The notes under the pieces are model-generated. The model saw only the letters and a list, made by a program, of their open reading frames with translations, was not told where the DNA came from and did no database searches. From assembly GCA_002422795.1 (NCBI GenBank), contig DITJ01000099.1:17558-40819 (forward strand): 23,262 bases of DNA, read 5' to 3'. This DNA comes from Alphaproteobacteria bacterium UBA6187 (GTDB lineage Bacteria > Pseudomonadota > Alphaproteobacteria > Rickettsiales > UBA6187). Within the stretch, counting starts at the first letter, position 1. Each line of letters starts with the position of its first letter. Both the position numbers and the translations under genes were made by a program. This document shows positions 23,190 through 23,262 of this stretch, in pieces.

Positions 23190-23225
23190 GTGATGTCATT
23201 GCGAGGAAGGCTAGAGATACTGATG
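23190..23225. repeat. Partial GTCATTGCGA-type repeat
   Basis: GTCATTGCGAGGAA (from 23195) matches the outer arm of the hairpin repeat at 509-619 and is followed by short unrelated sequence. The pairing arm is not found before the window ends, so this is either a half copy or a truncated view. Confidence 0.5.
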
Positions 23226-23262
23226 TTTTGCCACAAATGAGATATTAGAGAACATACAAAAT

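Overview
The window is a chromosomal stretch of an AT-rich Alphaproteobacterium. PopZ (pole-organising protein), the gene order pcm-like/tolC/popZ, an efp and suhB pair, and a PAS_5-type protein all point to that class. The high A+T, many short palindromic repeats (GTCATTGCGA... and GTCATCCCGG... types), a secreted ankyrin protein, LpxR and scattered toxin genes fit a Rickettsiales-like or other host-associated lineage. The order-level placement is inference.

Layout, left to right. (1) 45-1332: a GNAT acetyltransferase and a beta-carbonic anhydrase on +, separated by a 111-bp hairpin repeat. (2) 1362-3707: a possible decayed ORF and a 667-aa polytopic membrane protein with a GT-C-like plan, both on -. 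(3) 4015-5802: a PilM-PilN (GspL-like) fusion on +, divergent from the membrane protein across a gap with a perfect 12-bp inverted repeat. (4) 5876-10551, all on -: pcm-like methyltransferase, TolC, PopZ and a secreted ankyrin protein whose start overlaps the popZ stop. (5) 10893-12364: LpxR-type lipid A 3'-O-deacylase on + and a PAS_5 protein on -, with overlapping stop codons. (6) 12741-16368, on -: M16 peptidase, YgfZ, a small exported protein of unknown function, and a ScsC/DsbA-like thiol oxidoreductase. (7) 16447-21458, on +: an orphan PemK/MazF-family toxin, EF-P, a ParD/ParE module, an inositol monophosphatase and a 726-aa protein with a C-terminal OmpA domain. (8) 21641-23176: propionyl-CoA carboxylase beta subunit, preceded by an unusual inverted pair of 7-bp repeats.

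Much of the content concerns the cell envelope: TolC export, lipid A trimming, a periplasmic disulfide enzyme, an OmpA-type peptidoglycan anchor on a long disordered linker, a secreted ankyrin protein and a pilus/secretion platform component. PopZ adds a polar-organisation element. Housekeeping functions (EF-P, YgfZ, SuhB, PccB, carbonic anhydrase) are interspersed.

No rRNA, tRNA, CRISPR array, intact insertion sequence or prophage was seen. No single locus is clearly a new defence or mobile system. The best leads are the popZ-ankyrin coupling, the PilM-PilN fusion standing apart from any other pilus gene, the 7-bp repeat structure in the pccB leader, and a short motif that seems shared between the ankyrin and OmpA-type proteins.
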